From Agrypnia vestita (lineage: Eukaryota > Arthropoda > Insecta > Trichoptera > Phryganeidae): DNA of 64,000 nt. Positions within the stretch are counted from its first letter, which is position 1. The number at the start of each line of letters is the position of its first letter. The notes under the pieces were generated by a model that was not told where the DNA came from, searched no databases, and worked only from the letters and a program-made list of their open reading frames with translations. The stretch spans positions 28,918 to 92,917 of the forward strand of contig JADDOH010002139.1 in the NCBI GenBank assembly GCA_016648135.1, written 5' to 3'. The position numbers and the translations under genes were made by a program. Of this stretch, positions 53,244-64,000 are shown in pieces.

Positions 53244-55984
53244 AATTATGTCCAACCACAAAGTTAAGGCTATAAACATCAAAAATACAAAAAAATATAG
53301 AATTACAAGTAATTATTATAAATTTCAATCAAATGTAAGCATCACGTCTTTCTTAACTTTCTCCTTAAACATGTTATATTTTCTTTATCCCATCAATCCC
53401 CTGATTGTTTACAATACAATTTCATTCTACTTTGCATGATAAAATTTTGCGATCTTGTTTTCTTTTCTTAAAGATAATCTCATTTAATGAGCTCTTATTG
53501 TGCAGGGGTCATATGTTTTTTTTTAATTTTACGTATCATTTTTACGTTAAAAATTCAGAAATGTTGTCCCCATTAATAATTTCACATATAAATAGAAGAA
53601 AATTCAATTTAATTTTTAGTCTGAATGTCATTATGTGTAAGCATTCTAGTATGCATCACTTCTTGTGTACCTACCAATTAATGCAAGTGATGTTCTTAAT
53701 GCTTTATTTTGTAGCATTGTTATTTTTTTATGTAAATAATTATTATTAGGTATATATTTTTGTAAGATTTTCTGTTTGGTTATATCATTGGTATTTTTTG
53801 TACCATATTGTGTTCAAAGAAAAATAAGGTTTATGGTCCATGATTATTCCTAATCTTATTTTATCTTTGAATTTATGGATGGTTAATGGATTATTGGTAT
53901 ACACCTGTTATTTTACTCAAAAAAAATAATCCAAAGACATCAAATCCCACGATCATGGTAATCAACCACACAACAGTTGATGAGATAATTCGGCCTCCGA
54001 ACGTTGATCGCAATAAATCTATTACTTGGCTGTGTAACACTTGGAATAACTTTTCCTGATTCTGGAAACAAAAAGCTATTTATCGTCTTGCGACGCATTC
54101 ACATCTGACCGTGAGTACTTTGCTCTCTTCAATTTAAATAAAGTACAGTGCAATGACGTCTTCGGCCAATAAACTAAACCAAACAGTGGCGCGGTGGGAA
54201 TGAATTGGCTTTTCTTGCATCCTCGAGAACATTCAACAAAACAGTTTTGTTTGTAAAGAAGCTATTAATGTAGAATTGGTAAAAAAATATTTTATTTTTG
54301 ATGCAACACATTCACATTCATGTAATATTTATGAAAATATACATAAATTTATTTAAAAAAAATATATTTTAAAAAACAACCAAGTACATTAAATCTGAAA
54401 TATTTATTTGGCATTGTCTATTATTATTGTTAGTAGATATTATTGGAAATATTACTGGTATATAATTCTGTAACTTATTTCTTTCTTTTAAAAAAAAATC
54501 TATATATTTATGTACCTACTCTATTGCATCCATAAATATAAAATAAAATAAAATAAATTTATAATAATAATTTTAATAATAATAAATTTAAAATAAATAA
54601 ATAAAAACAAAAAAAAATAAAAAAAATAAAAAATAAATAAAAATAAAAATAAATAAATTTTAAAAAAATATGATTACGTGAATTTCCGTTATACTCGTAA
54701 ATTTCGTTGTATTTTTGTATGGGTTGAAAATTTTTAACCATGTTTTTTTCTCTTTCCGAATCTGTATACAAGGTCAATAGTAAAAGTAACATAATAGTAT
54801 ACCCTGTTTCACTGATTTTTGTGTTCTGAAGTATTAACGTTTAAAATAAATCACCTACAACCCTCCTTGATTGCAAAAGGACATTTCATAGTCAGAAATT
54901 TTATTGAAATACGAGAATAAATTCAATTATAAAGGACCTTCTCCTGAATCAAATTCCTGAACTGTCAGTGTAAACAGAATCTAGCTCCGCAAATTTGCGA
55001 TGTAAACAACGTAATGCGAAAAAGGACATGCTTATGCATGCTTGACTATTCCTCTTTACATTTTACGAAAGTTCCAATCTAGCTACGATTCGTACATGTT
55101 GTGTGTTCAGAACATCCCAAGGGACGACGTATCTGGTATTGTTCGTTTTTACAAACTTTCCTTCGATCATAATCTAATTTATCGGAAAGTACTTTAGTTT
55201 TATACCATTTTTCCTTGGATTTTTCCGAGGCTATCAATACTTTTCTTAATATCTAAAAAAGATTTAGACTTACCAATCAAAATTGTGTATCAATTTTTCT
55301 GAGCATTCACAATAATTTATTTTGAAATTTTTATAAAAGCAAAGGCAGCAATATTCAAAATATAAAAAAAAATGTTTTGAATGCAGTCACCACAATATAA
55401 AATGTAGTGAATTATAGATTTTATGTGTCTATCCCTTCCAAAATCATGTTTCGTATAAATGTATAGGCTATGTTTTCTATAAAATTGCGAATTCGGTTCA
55501 TTATAAATTAGAAATCCTCGATAAGTGCATTAGTTTTTTTTTTGGATATTGCTGACTTTGCTTTTACACCCCACATATGCGGGTTACTGGAATAATAATA
55601 ACACTGACAATTGACTTGGTTCAATTTAGAATATCCTTTTTTACGTGTTCCGCATTGAGTATGATTTGACATACCTATTTTAATTTTGATTTTTAAATAT
55701 CTCTTATTATTTTTGCATACTTTAATATATCTATAACATATTCTGTAAACTGTAAAAAAAGGTAATTTTTTCCACAAAATAGCTTTATCGTAAAAGTTCT
55801 ATAATTAATATTTATTAATAATCATCTTTCTGTGGACAAAATGCAGTAATTCTGTTATGAGAACGTATATATACATAAATAATGCCAAAATTGATAATTT
55901 ATTGCTTACATATCCTGTCTGATTTCGTCTTGTTTTGTCACACAAAAATGTGAATCAGGTACATGTTTTAAATCTTTGTAGACA
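53244..55984. other. No gene seen; AT-rich spacer with A-rich low-complexity run
   Basis: 54535-54670 is nearly pure A/T in AAATA-type units; the ORF across it is compositional. The minus ORF at 55508-55777 (89 codons) has several Cys and Lys residues but no recognised domain. Confidence 0.4.
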
Positions 55985-56350
55985 CGACAAAATGGAGAAT
56001 TAGCGAATTAGAACTGAATGTAATGATGGCTGAAGCATACATAGAATAAAGAAAATATCGCTGAGATATTTTGATCATGTGGAATGTACGAACAAGGAGA
56101 GGATGCTAAAAATATGTAAGGCAAATGTTGAAGGTACTAGGAACAGTCGGCGTCCGCGAAAGACGTGGCATGATAATACCATTGAGCATTGGAGGATGGC
56201 CCTCTTAATAGTTTCAATAACCGAAGATGTATTAAAGCGGAGGGGGAAAATTTGGTATAACGGTACAGCAGTGTGGCATTTTGTACTTTCTGTCTTCTCC
56301 TGCGGGAAAACGTCGAGATTAATTGGACGCAGTTATGCAGAAAGCGACTA
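55985..56350 (+). pseudogene. Decayed LINE family 1 tail
   Basis: Encodes RYFDHVECTNKERMLKICKA (from a RWFGHVERM-type ancestor), NVEGTRNSRRPRKTWHDN and, after frameshifts, a SCGKT end, parallel to 32231-32535. It is the most diverged family 1 copy. Confidence 0.65.
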
Positions 56351-56809
56351 ATCCATAAATGTTTTAAATAAGTTATATTCATTTTTAGACAGCTCACTAC
56401 GATGTTTTTATGTGCTGAAATCATCCAAGGTCTATAGTTGTAGTTTTTTGTAAATTCAGTTTTTTTCTCACCTCTATCAAGTCCAATACCGTTTAATTAA
56501 ATCATAAAATATCCAAGTGGTGTGACTGCTTTCGGTGGTAAATCATTGGCAAACAAAAATATTAAATTAAAACATCCGTATTTTACGGATACATTACGCA
56601 CTTTTTAATTGTATTGTTACTACACAATGATCATTATGTAGAAAACATCCAAGCGGGTTGAATGTTTGTTACACCTCAGATAGTATTGTTTGTAGAAAGA
56701 ATCAGACATTTTATAGAAAGAATCCAATCTACATACGCATCATATCTTCGTAAATAAAAGTTTGTTTCTTAAAATGATATTTAAAAAATCATAAAAAAAT
56801 ATAATTAAT
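56351..56809. other. No gene seen; anonymous spacer
   Basis: AT-rich sequence with no recognised element. Confidence 0.35.
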
Positions 56810-56845
56810 ATAAATTAACTTTGTTTAAACCATTTATTGAAAAAA

Positions 56846-56885
56846 ATCAACATGTTTCAAAGCCAATGGCTTCTTCATCAGGAAA
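56846..56885 (-). ncRNA. Hammerhead ribozyme-like motif, core intact
   Basis: Minus strand: C-CTGATGA, helix II GAAGCC/GGCTTT with loop ATT (one G-T pair), GAAA, palindromic ACATGT, T as cleavage base, GAT. Helix I pairs only 2 bp (GA with TC), so activity would depend on dimerisation or tertiary contacts. Confidence 0.6.
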
Positions 56886-56958
56886 ACAAAAATAATATTT
56901 AAAAATCGAAGTATAGATCAAAAGTAATATATGGAAAATAATAATATAAAGTACCTAA

Positions 56959-57322
56959 TTAATATGAAAATAAATTTAAAAGATAACTATTTGCAAAAAG
57001 GACCTGATTATTTATAATATTCAATTTATTATTTACACTCTTTCTTATTTCCAAAATTTCTAATTTATCAAATTGTGATTCTGTATAATTTGTATGTAAA
57101 ATTTGTAAACCCTTATTAATATCAAAAGAATGACCCGTAGCCAAAAGATGGTTAGCAAATTCAGAATAATTATTACTATTTAAACACCTTAAGTGTTCTT
57201 TAATTCTAATTTCAAAATTTCTACACGTTTTTCCTATATAAAAATAATCACAATCATTACAAATTAATTTATAAACACCCGATTTTTTTAAAAAATTATC
57301 CTTATCTTTATTATTTAATATG
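56959..57322 (-). pseudogene. GIY-YIG endonuclease domain of a Penelope-like element (fragment)
   Basis: About 115 codons open without a stop. Starting from KKSGVYKLICNDCDYFYIGK it shows the GIY motif (GVY), a CxxC typical of Penelope enzymes, and YIG followed by KT. RIKEHLRC (Arg and His), FANHLLATGHSFD and LEILEIRK (catalytic-type Glu) follow, and it ends NLFSY-stop at 56959-56961. All catalytic landmarks of the nuclease are present. The domain nicks target DNA to prime reverse transcription in Penelope-like elements. Here the reverse transcriptase is missing upstream, so it is a remnant. Confidence 0.85.
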
Positions 57323-57779
57323 TATTTTTAAAAAAATATCTTTAAAATGATCCCTTTTCAAAAAAAAATATTTAAAATATTTAATGTATTTTAAATATCC
57401 ATGTATTTGGTTTTTATAGATTCCAATTTTTATAATTTTCTTAATTCCACGTTTTTTGAGTTGGTCGCTTTCTGAATAACTACTTCCAATTAGGCGTAAC
57501 TTTATTAGTTATGTTTTTTAATAAAATATGAATATTTAAAAAGCTTTATTATTGTAATTTATAGCAGAGTCATTCAGATTCGCATTTTATTTTTCCAAAA
57601 ATTAATAATTTAACAATTTGTAGGAATTTGTTTTATTTTAATAACGTTATGAAAATATTATATGAGCATTAAGTGAGCCTAATACGCACAATTTATTAAA
57701 GTCTAGAATTTCATTTCTGTACTGTACGTACTAGATTCAGAGATTTAAGATCATATTACAAGATGGGTTTAGTTTTTTA

Positions 57780-58015
57780 AAATAATGTATGGAAAATAAA
57801 TAAATAATTAAGTACTAATATGAAAAAAAATTAAAAGATAACTGTTTATAAAAAGGATCTGCTTATTTAAAATATTCAATTTACTATCAACTTTTTGAAT
57901 ATAAGAATATAAGTCCTGAAACATGTTGAAATTTTCAATAAATAAGTGATGAAAACAAAGTATATTTGTATTAATTATATAAATAATGTCACCATAAAAT
58001 CATTTTCCTCTTTTT
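57780..58015. mobile_element. Penelope alpha inverted fragment pair
   Basis: 57785-57890 (minus) matches 56931-57035, the 3' end of the ORF and following bases. 57910-58005 (plus) is a terminal repeat reading CCTGAAACATGTTGA, a hammerhead whose middle is deleted, then TTCAATAAATAAGTG and GTCACCATAAAATC. Confidence 0.6.
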
Positions 58016-58079
58016 AAAGAAAATGTTCATATTATCCAGCAGAGAGACTAATTTGATGTTAAAAATGTTTTCAGATTTT

Positions 58080-58205
58080 CACGGCCGTACAGAATTCTCC
58101 GTGTGTAGTTTTTTGGGGTATTCTGCAGTGTACATGTGACCTATTTGGCCAGAGAGATCACATATACACGGCAGAATATCCCAGAAAACTACACACAGAA
58201 GATAA
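58080..58205. repeat. Inverted repeat of zeta-type terminal sequence
   Basis: Left arm (CCGTGTGTAGTTTTTTGGGG, then ATTCTGC) and right arm (GGCAGAATATCCCAG, then AAAACTACACACA) are complements. The right arm matches 27270-27325. No hammerhead core remains between them. Confidence 0.6.
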
Positions 58206-58374
58206 TTTAATGTTATTCTCAATATGCTTTGTTATTCAGTCACTTTCACTTTTTCAAAATATTATTTGAAAGAAAAAAGGCCGGGAAAGTATTTGAAAAA
58301 AATTCTATCCAGAATGCAATACTCAATTGCCTATTCGCACCAACTCAGAGCTTTGCGAGATCTCTATATCATCT

Positions 58375-58655
58375 AAAATAGTGACAGTTATGACAGTGAT
58401 ATTAGAACTAATGTGGGTTGGCCACGTTTTGAGGACTGATAATGATAGGACTCTTCAAAAGGTCTTTGAGAGAAACTTGGCTGAAACTTGACCACTAAGT
58501 AGGTCAACCACGAAGGAAATTAACGAATACAAGAATAAGAAGAGTGATATAAATAAATAGTGAAACAGAGACAGATAGACTGCAGGCCTAGAGAGACTAG
58601 ATCTCGAGACAGAGGAGTCTGGAGATGGTCTACAGTCTCTTTATCCATAAATGAT
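58375..58655 (+). pseudogene. LINE reverse-transcriptase tail (LINE family 3)
   Basis: Encodes LELMWVGHVLRTDNDRTLQK then VFERNLAET, followed after stops by degraded basic sequence and LERLDLETEESG. The GHVLR..DNDRT..KVFERNL pattern is typical of insect non-LTR reverse-transcriptase C-termini. It ends in ATGATGATAATTATG, a simple tail. Inactive. Confidence 0.65.
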
Positions 58656-59845
58656 GATAATTATGACGTTTTTCCCGTACAATGAAAATAAAATGAATGA
58701 GTCATTATTTTTAAATAAGGCATATATACGTGTACTTAAAAAAGGTTGTGAATGGAGTGGGTATAATGACCAAACCTCACGAATAAAAGTTGAAAAATGT
58801 AACTAACTTAATGTTTTTAGCAATAAGCAGTTAAAGTAGGATTGCCATGGTAAAAAATTACAGATAAATAACGCTATCTCACCCTTGAGACTTAACCCTT
58901 TCACTCTTTTAGAGACTTAAGGGATTTGTCATTGGAGATAAGACGAGTATGGTGTGCCTTGCCTTACTTTAGAGCTCACTTTCTATGGTATGGGGGACTG
59001 GGGTATAACTAAACACTCGGAGGCTTAACTTGGAAATTATGTTCTGTTGGCCTCCAAAATTTTAACCAGATCAATAGATGATTATTCGAAGATATAACGC
59101 ATTACGTCAGTAAAAATTCAAGTATATTCAAATATATCAGTATGTCTTAGTTTTCTCCATTATTTTTGAGGACTAATTAAATGTTCAATATCTAAATTAA
59201 ATTATCAGAATATTCTGTGATCAATGATCATTTGGTCAGTATTATATTTAAATGGCGAATATAATAAATACTCATCATTTAATTAAATACATTTCTTTCA
59301 ATTCTATTTCAATTTTCTTCATTTCTACCCTGAGTGCGATTATTTTTTTTCCAAACCAGGATTACTATAACAGATGCACGTACATACATATGTTTTATTG
59401 AAGACCTTGTTTTTTTGGCCTACTACTTAGGAAATTAATGGATAAAGTTCAGCACATGGCCATGCCACCAAAGTCTTCCTATTTTAATAAACCAAGACAC
59501 ACTTATCTCTTTATACAAAGTAGAGAGCTTTTGTAGAGAGTGTTTGATGTATGTGAGGGAGGATTAACACGCGACTGGGGATTCCAACATTGGAGTTCAA
59601 AGTGTGCTTTCGCGTGATTTCAAAGCTAGTAAATCCAGGCAAAACATTACAAGGTGGTTAAATAATACTTACTGCTATCAGAACGTGGTTCATTATATAT
59701 TGCAAGTGGAATGCTTAGTGGAAATATTGCCTGCTTATTGTACAACAATAATCGATGGAATAGTGATACATAGGTACTATGTACGATTGGATGGAATCTT
59801 ACAAGCTCCCGACCGCCATGAAATCATAATCGTAATCAAGATATA
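58656..59845. other. No gene seen; anonymous spacer
   Basis: The 84-codon ORF at 59604-59858 has no recognised domain. Confidence 0.35.
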
Positions 59846-59849
59846 TTAT

Positions 59850-59960
59850 AGACACTAGTTTAACACACCGAGGGTTCAGGGTTCGATTCCCGGTGAGATC
59901 ACAATTAATCTGTGTGATTTACTCAAGCGTGGGTATGTGTTTCGCTTCTGTAATCAGGCC
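59850..59960 (+). repeat. tRNA-related SINE remnant (family D)
   Basis: B box GGTTCGATTCC at about 59879, with a TTCAGGGTTCGATTCCCGG stem-like context, but no A box at the right distance. Downstream sequence contains TGTGTTTCGCTTCTGTAATC, which looks like SINE body. Truncated at the 5' side. Confidence 0.4.
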
Positions 59961-60010
59961 TCATGGCGTATTGAAGCGTAAAAAAATAACCAAATCTGTC
60001 TATAGACATC

Positions 60011-60439
60011 TCAAAGAGACGAAGCCATTTTTTATATGGTAAAGTAGGTATGGAAGTTTTTTGGGTGTTCATGGGGCTTACGACCCATCATAAGGCTCAA
60101 TTTAAAGTGATCACTTTACATGAATGTCATATACACATAAAAAGAATATTTCATACTAACGGCGACATCTACATAATAGTTTATAGGAAAATATTTTCAA
60201 ACTACGGATTACCGTTATAAAAATACAATTCACATATGGAACAAGGCATGCAAAATTAATATGTATACAACTTCCGAAAATTTGATAGATGTGGTTGTCT
60301 ATCATGGGTAGAATTGGTGAACGTTACATTGTGTAAAGTGAACTTAAGCCAGCCGTACGATAGGTCGTAAGCCCTGTGAATACCCAAAATAGACTTCCAT
60401 ACCTACTTTCCCATATAAAAAATAGCTTCGTCTCTATGA
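60011..60439. mobile_element. Inverted-repeat DNA element with long TIRs, 429 bp
   Basis: TIRs of at least 80 bp: the left begins TCAAAGAGACGAAGCCATTT and the right (complement) begins TCATAGAGACGAAGCTATTT; both continue with AAAGTAGGTATGGAAGT and GGGCTTACGACC. A direct repeat GACATC at 60005-60010 and 60440-60445 may be the target duplication (6 bp). A shorter relative is at 561-1061. No transposase; superfamily uncertain. Confidence 0.75.
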
Positions 60440-60715
60440 GACATCAATAATATATCTTGATTAATGATGTCCCCTGGAGACAAAATCCACTATTGAAGCA
60501 TTTGAATATATTCAAAATATTCTGGATCATAATCTAAGTATCTATCTACCTAGATCAAAATCCGTTTTCCTCAAGAATAATTAAGATAAGCCAACTTTGG
60601 CGTTGTGTAATAATAACCAGTATATTAATAAATTTTGAGGCGTAAATCATAACAAAACGCGCTTATTATGCGTTTTTGTAACTCTTTCAATATAAACACA
60701 ATAATTAGAAGAATA

Positions 60716-61160
60716 TTTATTTATTTATTTTTTAATGGTTCACAAACAATGAAAAACACATAACATAGGTCATACAATTATAATGCAATTAGTTTAAATG
60801 CTTTTCATCACTTAAATTTGAACATAGCAAACGTAGAGATAAAAGTAAAGGCTAAAACATATACAAGAAAGAACAGAAAAAAGGAATTTTATAGAGTGAG
60901 CTTGAACTGAGTGAGATTAAATGATAAAGATTAAAGAAACTAAACTGCTAATTTCGCAATTTTGGTAATAGTTCTCTTATATTCGTGGAAACTGTTATGG
61001 AATATGTCAATGAGGAAGTTATGATTATTTTTTATTTTGTTGTACGACCTCAAAATTCTATATATAGAGTGAAAATGAGCCATATTGTTATTTAAAGTCG
61101 AAAGAGAAAATGTATTATATGTCCTAAATCGGCGACTAGGAACAATCAAAGTTATGTTTT
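60716..61160 (-). pseudogene. Jockey-like LINE 3' end with reverse-transcriptase tail
   Basis: Minus strand: VPSRRFRTYNTFSLSTLNNN and SIYRILRSYNKI then IDIFHNSFHEYKRT (61149-60940) match the C-terminal domain seen at 61896-62275 (RIRNPEFF and SPITRLCRTYN). A 3' UTR follows, ending in an AAATAAATAAATA tail (complement of 60716-60740). 5'-truncated. Confidence 0.65.
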
Positions 61161-61650
61161 CGACACAAAATGCTGAATCAATATTAACATGAATTATATT
61201 ATATAGGTATATTAAGTCAGCAATTAGTCTTCAAACTTCCAATTTGTCTACAATATTTACGTATATAAAAAAAGAAATTTCTTACAGTACTCTATCTAGA
61301 TGCGTGAAATAAAAGTAACAAATAATAGCGGAATCAGAATAAATAACATTCAAAATATTAATATAATATTTTGAACTTGAATGGGCTAACAGCGTTTCGC
61401 TTTGCGCTTATTTCTCATACAAGTCTGTCAGGAGACTTCTCGACAAACCATTAATGATACAGGTACAAAGGCTCCAGCTTTGTGCGATGGTAATAAAGTA
61501 CACCGTCATATGAAACAAATGCTTGTCGTATAAAGTGCTAGTGATAAAGTATACCATAGTATGAATACATTGCATATAAACATAAAGTGCTGGGTGTATA
61601 AATTTCTACTCGTATAAATGTTTTATAGTATAAATATTGGCCTATATCTT
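61161..61650. other. No gene seen; anonymous spacer
   Basis: ATAAAGTGCTA/ATAAATGTTTTA-type near-repeats occur at 61490-61640. No coding signal. Confidence 0.35.
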
Positions 61651-61653
61651 TCA

Positions 61654-62280
61654 TTTTATTTATTTTTATTTTTATTTATTAGAGACACTAACAGGATAAT
61701 AGGTACATGATACTCAGATATTAAACATTATATTGAAGACTATGCCTATTATCCCAATTACAAGTGTCTTCGGCACGCTCTAGTAACATGTATTTTTGCA
61801 ATTAATTATATTTTACATGTACATTTATGTATATTATATATTTTGTGTTTGAGTGTAGTGCGATTAGTATTTAATGAATGATTGATTTAAAGGATCTATA
61901 GGTTTATGTCATCGTTTAGAAAATGGATGTTGTGTATGAGTGAGTTTTTGAACGAAGATAAGGTGTCTGCAAGAATATCAACATCAATGTTAGGGTCAGC
62001 ACAATACAAATTATATGTGCGACACAACCTCGTAATGGGAGAAAAGTAACCGACATTATTAGTGTGCTGACTTATTCTGAAGAACTCCGGGTTTCTTATA
62101 CGGGGTTTAACATGCAAATTTATGTCAGATAGAGAGAGAGAATCAATAGCTCCGCTGAGAATCTTGTGTAGCACAACGATATCGGATATTTTCCGTCGGG
62201 ACTCAAGTTTTTGCATCTTGAAAAAGGCAAGTCGATCTTCGTAACAAGTCGATCTTCCGTTGTACAAATGAAGGCGTCCC
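61654..62280 (-). pseudogene. Jockey-like LINE 3' end with reverse-transcriptase tail
   Basis: The ORF at 62267-61896 (123 codons) contains YEDRLAFFKMQKLESRRKIS, VLHKILSGAID and VKPRIRNPEFF, then FSPITRLCRTYN and the LSSFKNSLIH end. This is the C-terminal domain of Jockey-type reverse transcriptases (YEDRL...R..D..FLYKIL). The 3' UTR ends in an A/T tail at 61654-61680. The frame is unbroken, so it is relatively young, but catalytic motifs are missing by truncation. Confidence 0.75.
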
Positions 62281-62790
62281 TATAAAAAGGGTTTATACAG
62301 TATATATGGTCACAAAGTGATTTGATTGTTTTGAGATTATCTAAAGAACAGTGTGCACCATATTATGCGGTATTTTATTTTTCATGATTTCAAATCAATC
62401 GTGCCGAAATTTGACCTCTGAAGTTGGTTATCTTGGAAAAGGTGTCCATATTCATCTATATTTAGCTGGTAGTATCAAAAATGTCATAGGGATTGCATAA
62501 CATGACATGAATAAACAAAAACAGAAAAGAAGAAAAGAAAACGTAAAATTCATGTCCATTATTGGCAAGTGAATATTAGAAAATTAAAAAAACTGAAATT
62601 CTGATTCTTTACTTAACTGTTTTTTCTCTCTCCTGTGAAATTTTATTTTTGCAAATATACCCTTTTTATATGAAGTATTGATATAATTAAAGAAAACTTA
62701 ATTTATCCTCAAAATATTTTTACACCCTATTTCCTTTTCAGTATAAAATTTTGCATTTGTGATTCTAAAAACATTTTATGTTCAATATGT
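62281..62790. other. No gene seen; anonymous spacer
   Basis: AT-rich sequence with no recognised element. Confidence 0.35.
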
Positions 62791-63071
62791 AATTAGGTAC
62801 TATTAATCTAGATAGAAAAAAAAATTGCTTTATTTCAAAGTGAGTAGCTCAATTAACTATCAGTTATTATTGTTTTAAATTGAAAAGCTTAATAGACATT
62901 GAAGTAATAATGAATGAATTGAACTGAATTGAATCGAAATAATAATGAATGAATTAGGTACTATTAATCTAGATAGAAAAAAAATGCTTTAGTTCAAAGT
63001 GAGTAGCTCAATTAACTATCAGTTATTATTATTTTAAATTGAAAAGCTTAATAGACATTGAAATAATGGAA
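62791..63071. repeat. Tandem duplication of about 120 bp, offset 161 bp
   Basis: 62791-62910 and 62952-63071 are about 96% identical, both containing TATTAATCTAGATAGAAAAA and GTGAGTAGCTCAATTAACTA. They are separated by GAATGAATTGAACTGAATTG-type sequence. High identity implies a recent local duplication. Confidence 0.85.
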
Positions 63072-64000
63072 AGATATTGAAAGTTTTTTTTTTATTAAGT
63101 TAAGTTGTTTACGTGAACTAAAACATTACTATAGAAACTTTACACAATCTTGCGCGCTTACCTGTTTATTGAAAATGGAGATGAATGACAAAGTAGAAAC
63201 CTTAAAGCTTTCAGCGAGAGCTTTCAGTATTTTAGAGATAGAAGAATACTTCAAAATTTACTTCAACTTTAAAGCTCAAAGCCTGGGTAAACTAAAAGAA
63301 ATTAGAAGCAAAACTAAGTGTGCTCATCATATAAATAGATATAATATAAAATACAAAAAATGTTTACTTTTTGTTTTGCAATAATTCTCATGAACAACAA
63401 ACATTAGACAGAATTATATAAAATTTTGGGTAACGTATAGACGCTTCTTTATTTCAGTCTAAACAGAGTCTCTTAAAGCTACAAGTCTTTTTGTAATAAA
63501 GCGCCACTTATTTACCAAGTCATTATACTTTTTTAGAGTATATAGTTTGATCTTTTCATAAATGTTACAAAATAAACCAGCTTTTTGTAATAATTTTAAA
63601 CATGTCAAACATAATGTAACCAGCTGTGGAACCACACCGTGTGGCGAGAAATTTACGATTGTTCGTGTCTATACATTTTGGTGGTCTCTGGTTACTAGGA
63701 TGTTGGATTACAACATGAAAGAATCAAAAAATATTTTTAAAACATGTAAAATATTTCTTTTCAAAAATAAGGTACATATAGAATATAAATTTAACCTTCA
63801 CAAAATAGCTAAAATCTATATTAAAGTTTAGCCAAAGACCTTGATTCCTTACAACGACGATGAAATTTTTGCTACTTGGAAACCACCCCTAACACTCTCG
63901 AGTTGCAAATTTAAGTCACAAATTTGTGAGACGGTGGAAACGAGCGAGAATAATGTTACGGTTTGGGTTAATTGTGAATGTAAGAGGGTGGTGGTGAATA
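63072..64000. other. No gene assigned; two short ORFs
   Basis: ORFs 63169-63384 (71 codons, Lys/Glu-rich) and 63562-63831 (89 codons, with a few Cys) are unassigned. No splice structure, repeat end or known domain recognised. Confidence 0.3.

Larger units (their letters stand above)
56810..57480 (-). mobile_element. Penelope-like element, 3' part with endonuclease and hammerhead (family alpha)
   Basis: Minus strand, in order: decayed linker after the reverse transcriptase (57480-57325), GIY-YIG endonuclease (57322-56959), 3' non-coding region, hammerhead-like motif (56885-56846), AT-rich terminal segment with CAATAAATGGTTTAAAC. The reverse transcriptase is not recognisable, so it is 5'-truncated. 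Family alpha fragments at 23.6, 33.4, 51.3 and 57.8 kb share this 3' half. Confidence 0.8.

Noticed and set aside
54535..54670. Poly-A-like stretch as a retroposon tail
   Set aside because: Too long and degenerate, with no element recognised upstream; treated as low-complexity sequence.

Overview
This window looks like gene-poor nuclear DNA from an insect. It is roughly 70% A+T and is packed with decayed transposable elements. The organism type is inferred from the mix of elements: a mariner of the TTAGGTCC-TIR kind, Penelope-like elements with GIY-YIG endonuclease, Jockey-like LINE tails, tRNA-derived SINEs, Helitrons and a piggyBac remnant. I cannot name the order. I found no host gene, rRNA, genuine tRNA or CRISPR array. 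Nearly every recognisable coding stretch is a transposon fragment, and almost all carry stops or frameshifts.

Layout. 0.5-1.1 kb: a hAT MITE nested in another inverted-repeat element. 1.7-2.3 kb: a tRNA-type SINE and inverted copies of its tail. 6.8-10.3 kb: two LINE reverse-transcriptase tails and a Helitron 3' end. 10.6-11.0 kb: a palindromic hammerhead element with a 16-bp target duplication. 11.8-16.7 kb: Helitron-type and minisatellite-like repeats, a Penelope ORF tail and an LTR-like piece. 18.9-21.2 kb: quasi-tandem GGTCC repeats and LINE 3' ends. 22.1-23.3 kb: the best-preserved element, a mariner with intact TIRs and an in-frame deletion. 23.6-31.2 kb: Penelope fragments, LTRs, SINEs, LINE tails and a 650-bp Penelope palindrome. 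31.5-38 kb: SINEs, a LINE tail, Penelope fragments, LTR pieces and Helitron-type repeats. 39 kb: a piggyBac-like element. 40-45 kb: a LINE tail, a Helitron with a 50-bp tandem repeat, a hammerhead palindrome and a second hAT MITE. 47-49 kb: Helitrons with an inserted Penelope palindrome and a mariner relic. 51-58 kb: more Penelope, including an open GIY-YIG endonuclease, and a near-ideal hammerhead at 53.15 kb. 58-63 kb: LINE tails, an inverted-repeat element and a tandem duplication.

Most interesting theme. At least ten sites fit or nearly fit the hammerhead ribozyme core (CUGANGA, helix II, GAAA, helix III, NUH, helix I). They fall into about eight sequence families, several arranged as head-to-head palindromes. 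In several families helix III is a short self-complementary word (ACATGT, ACCGGT or ACGT), and helix I and II bases change together between families. This matches the known association of hammerheads with Penelope-like retroelements. Three of the sites lie beside decayed GIY-YIG endonuclease reading frames.

Extents of degenerate repeats are approximate. All family assignments come from reading motifs by eye, with no database search.
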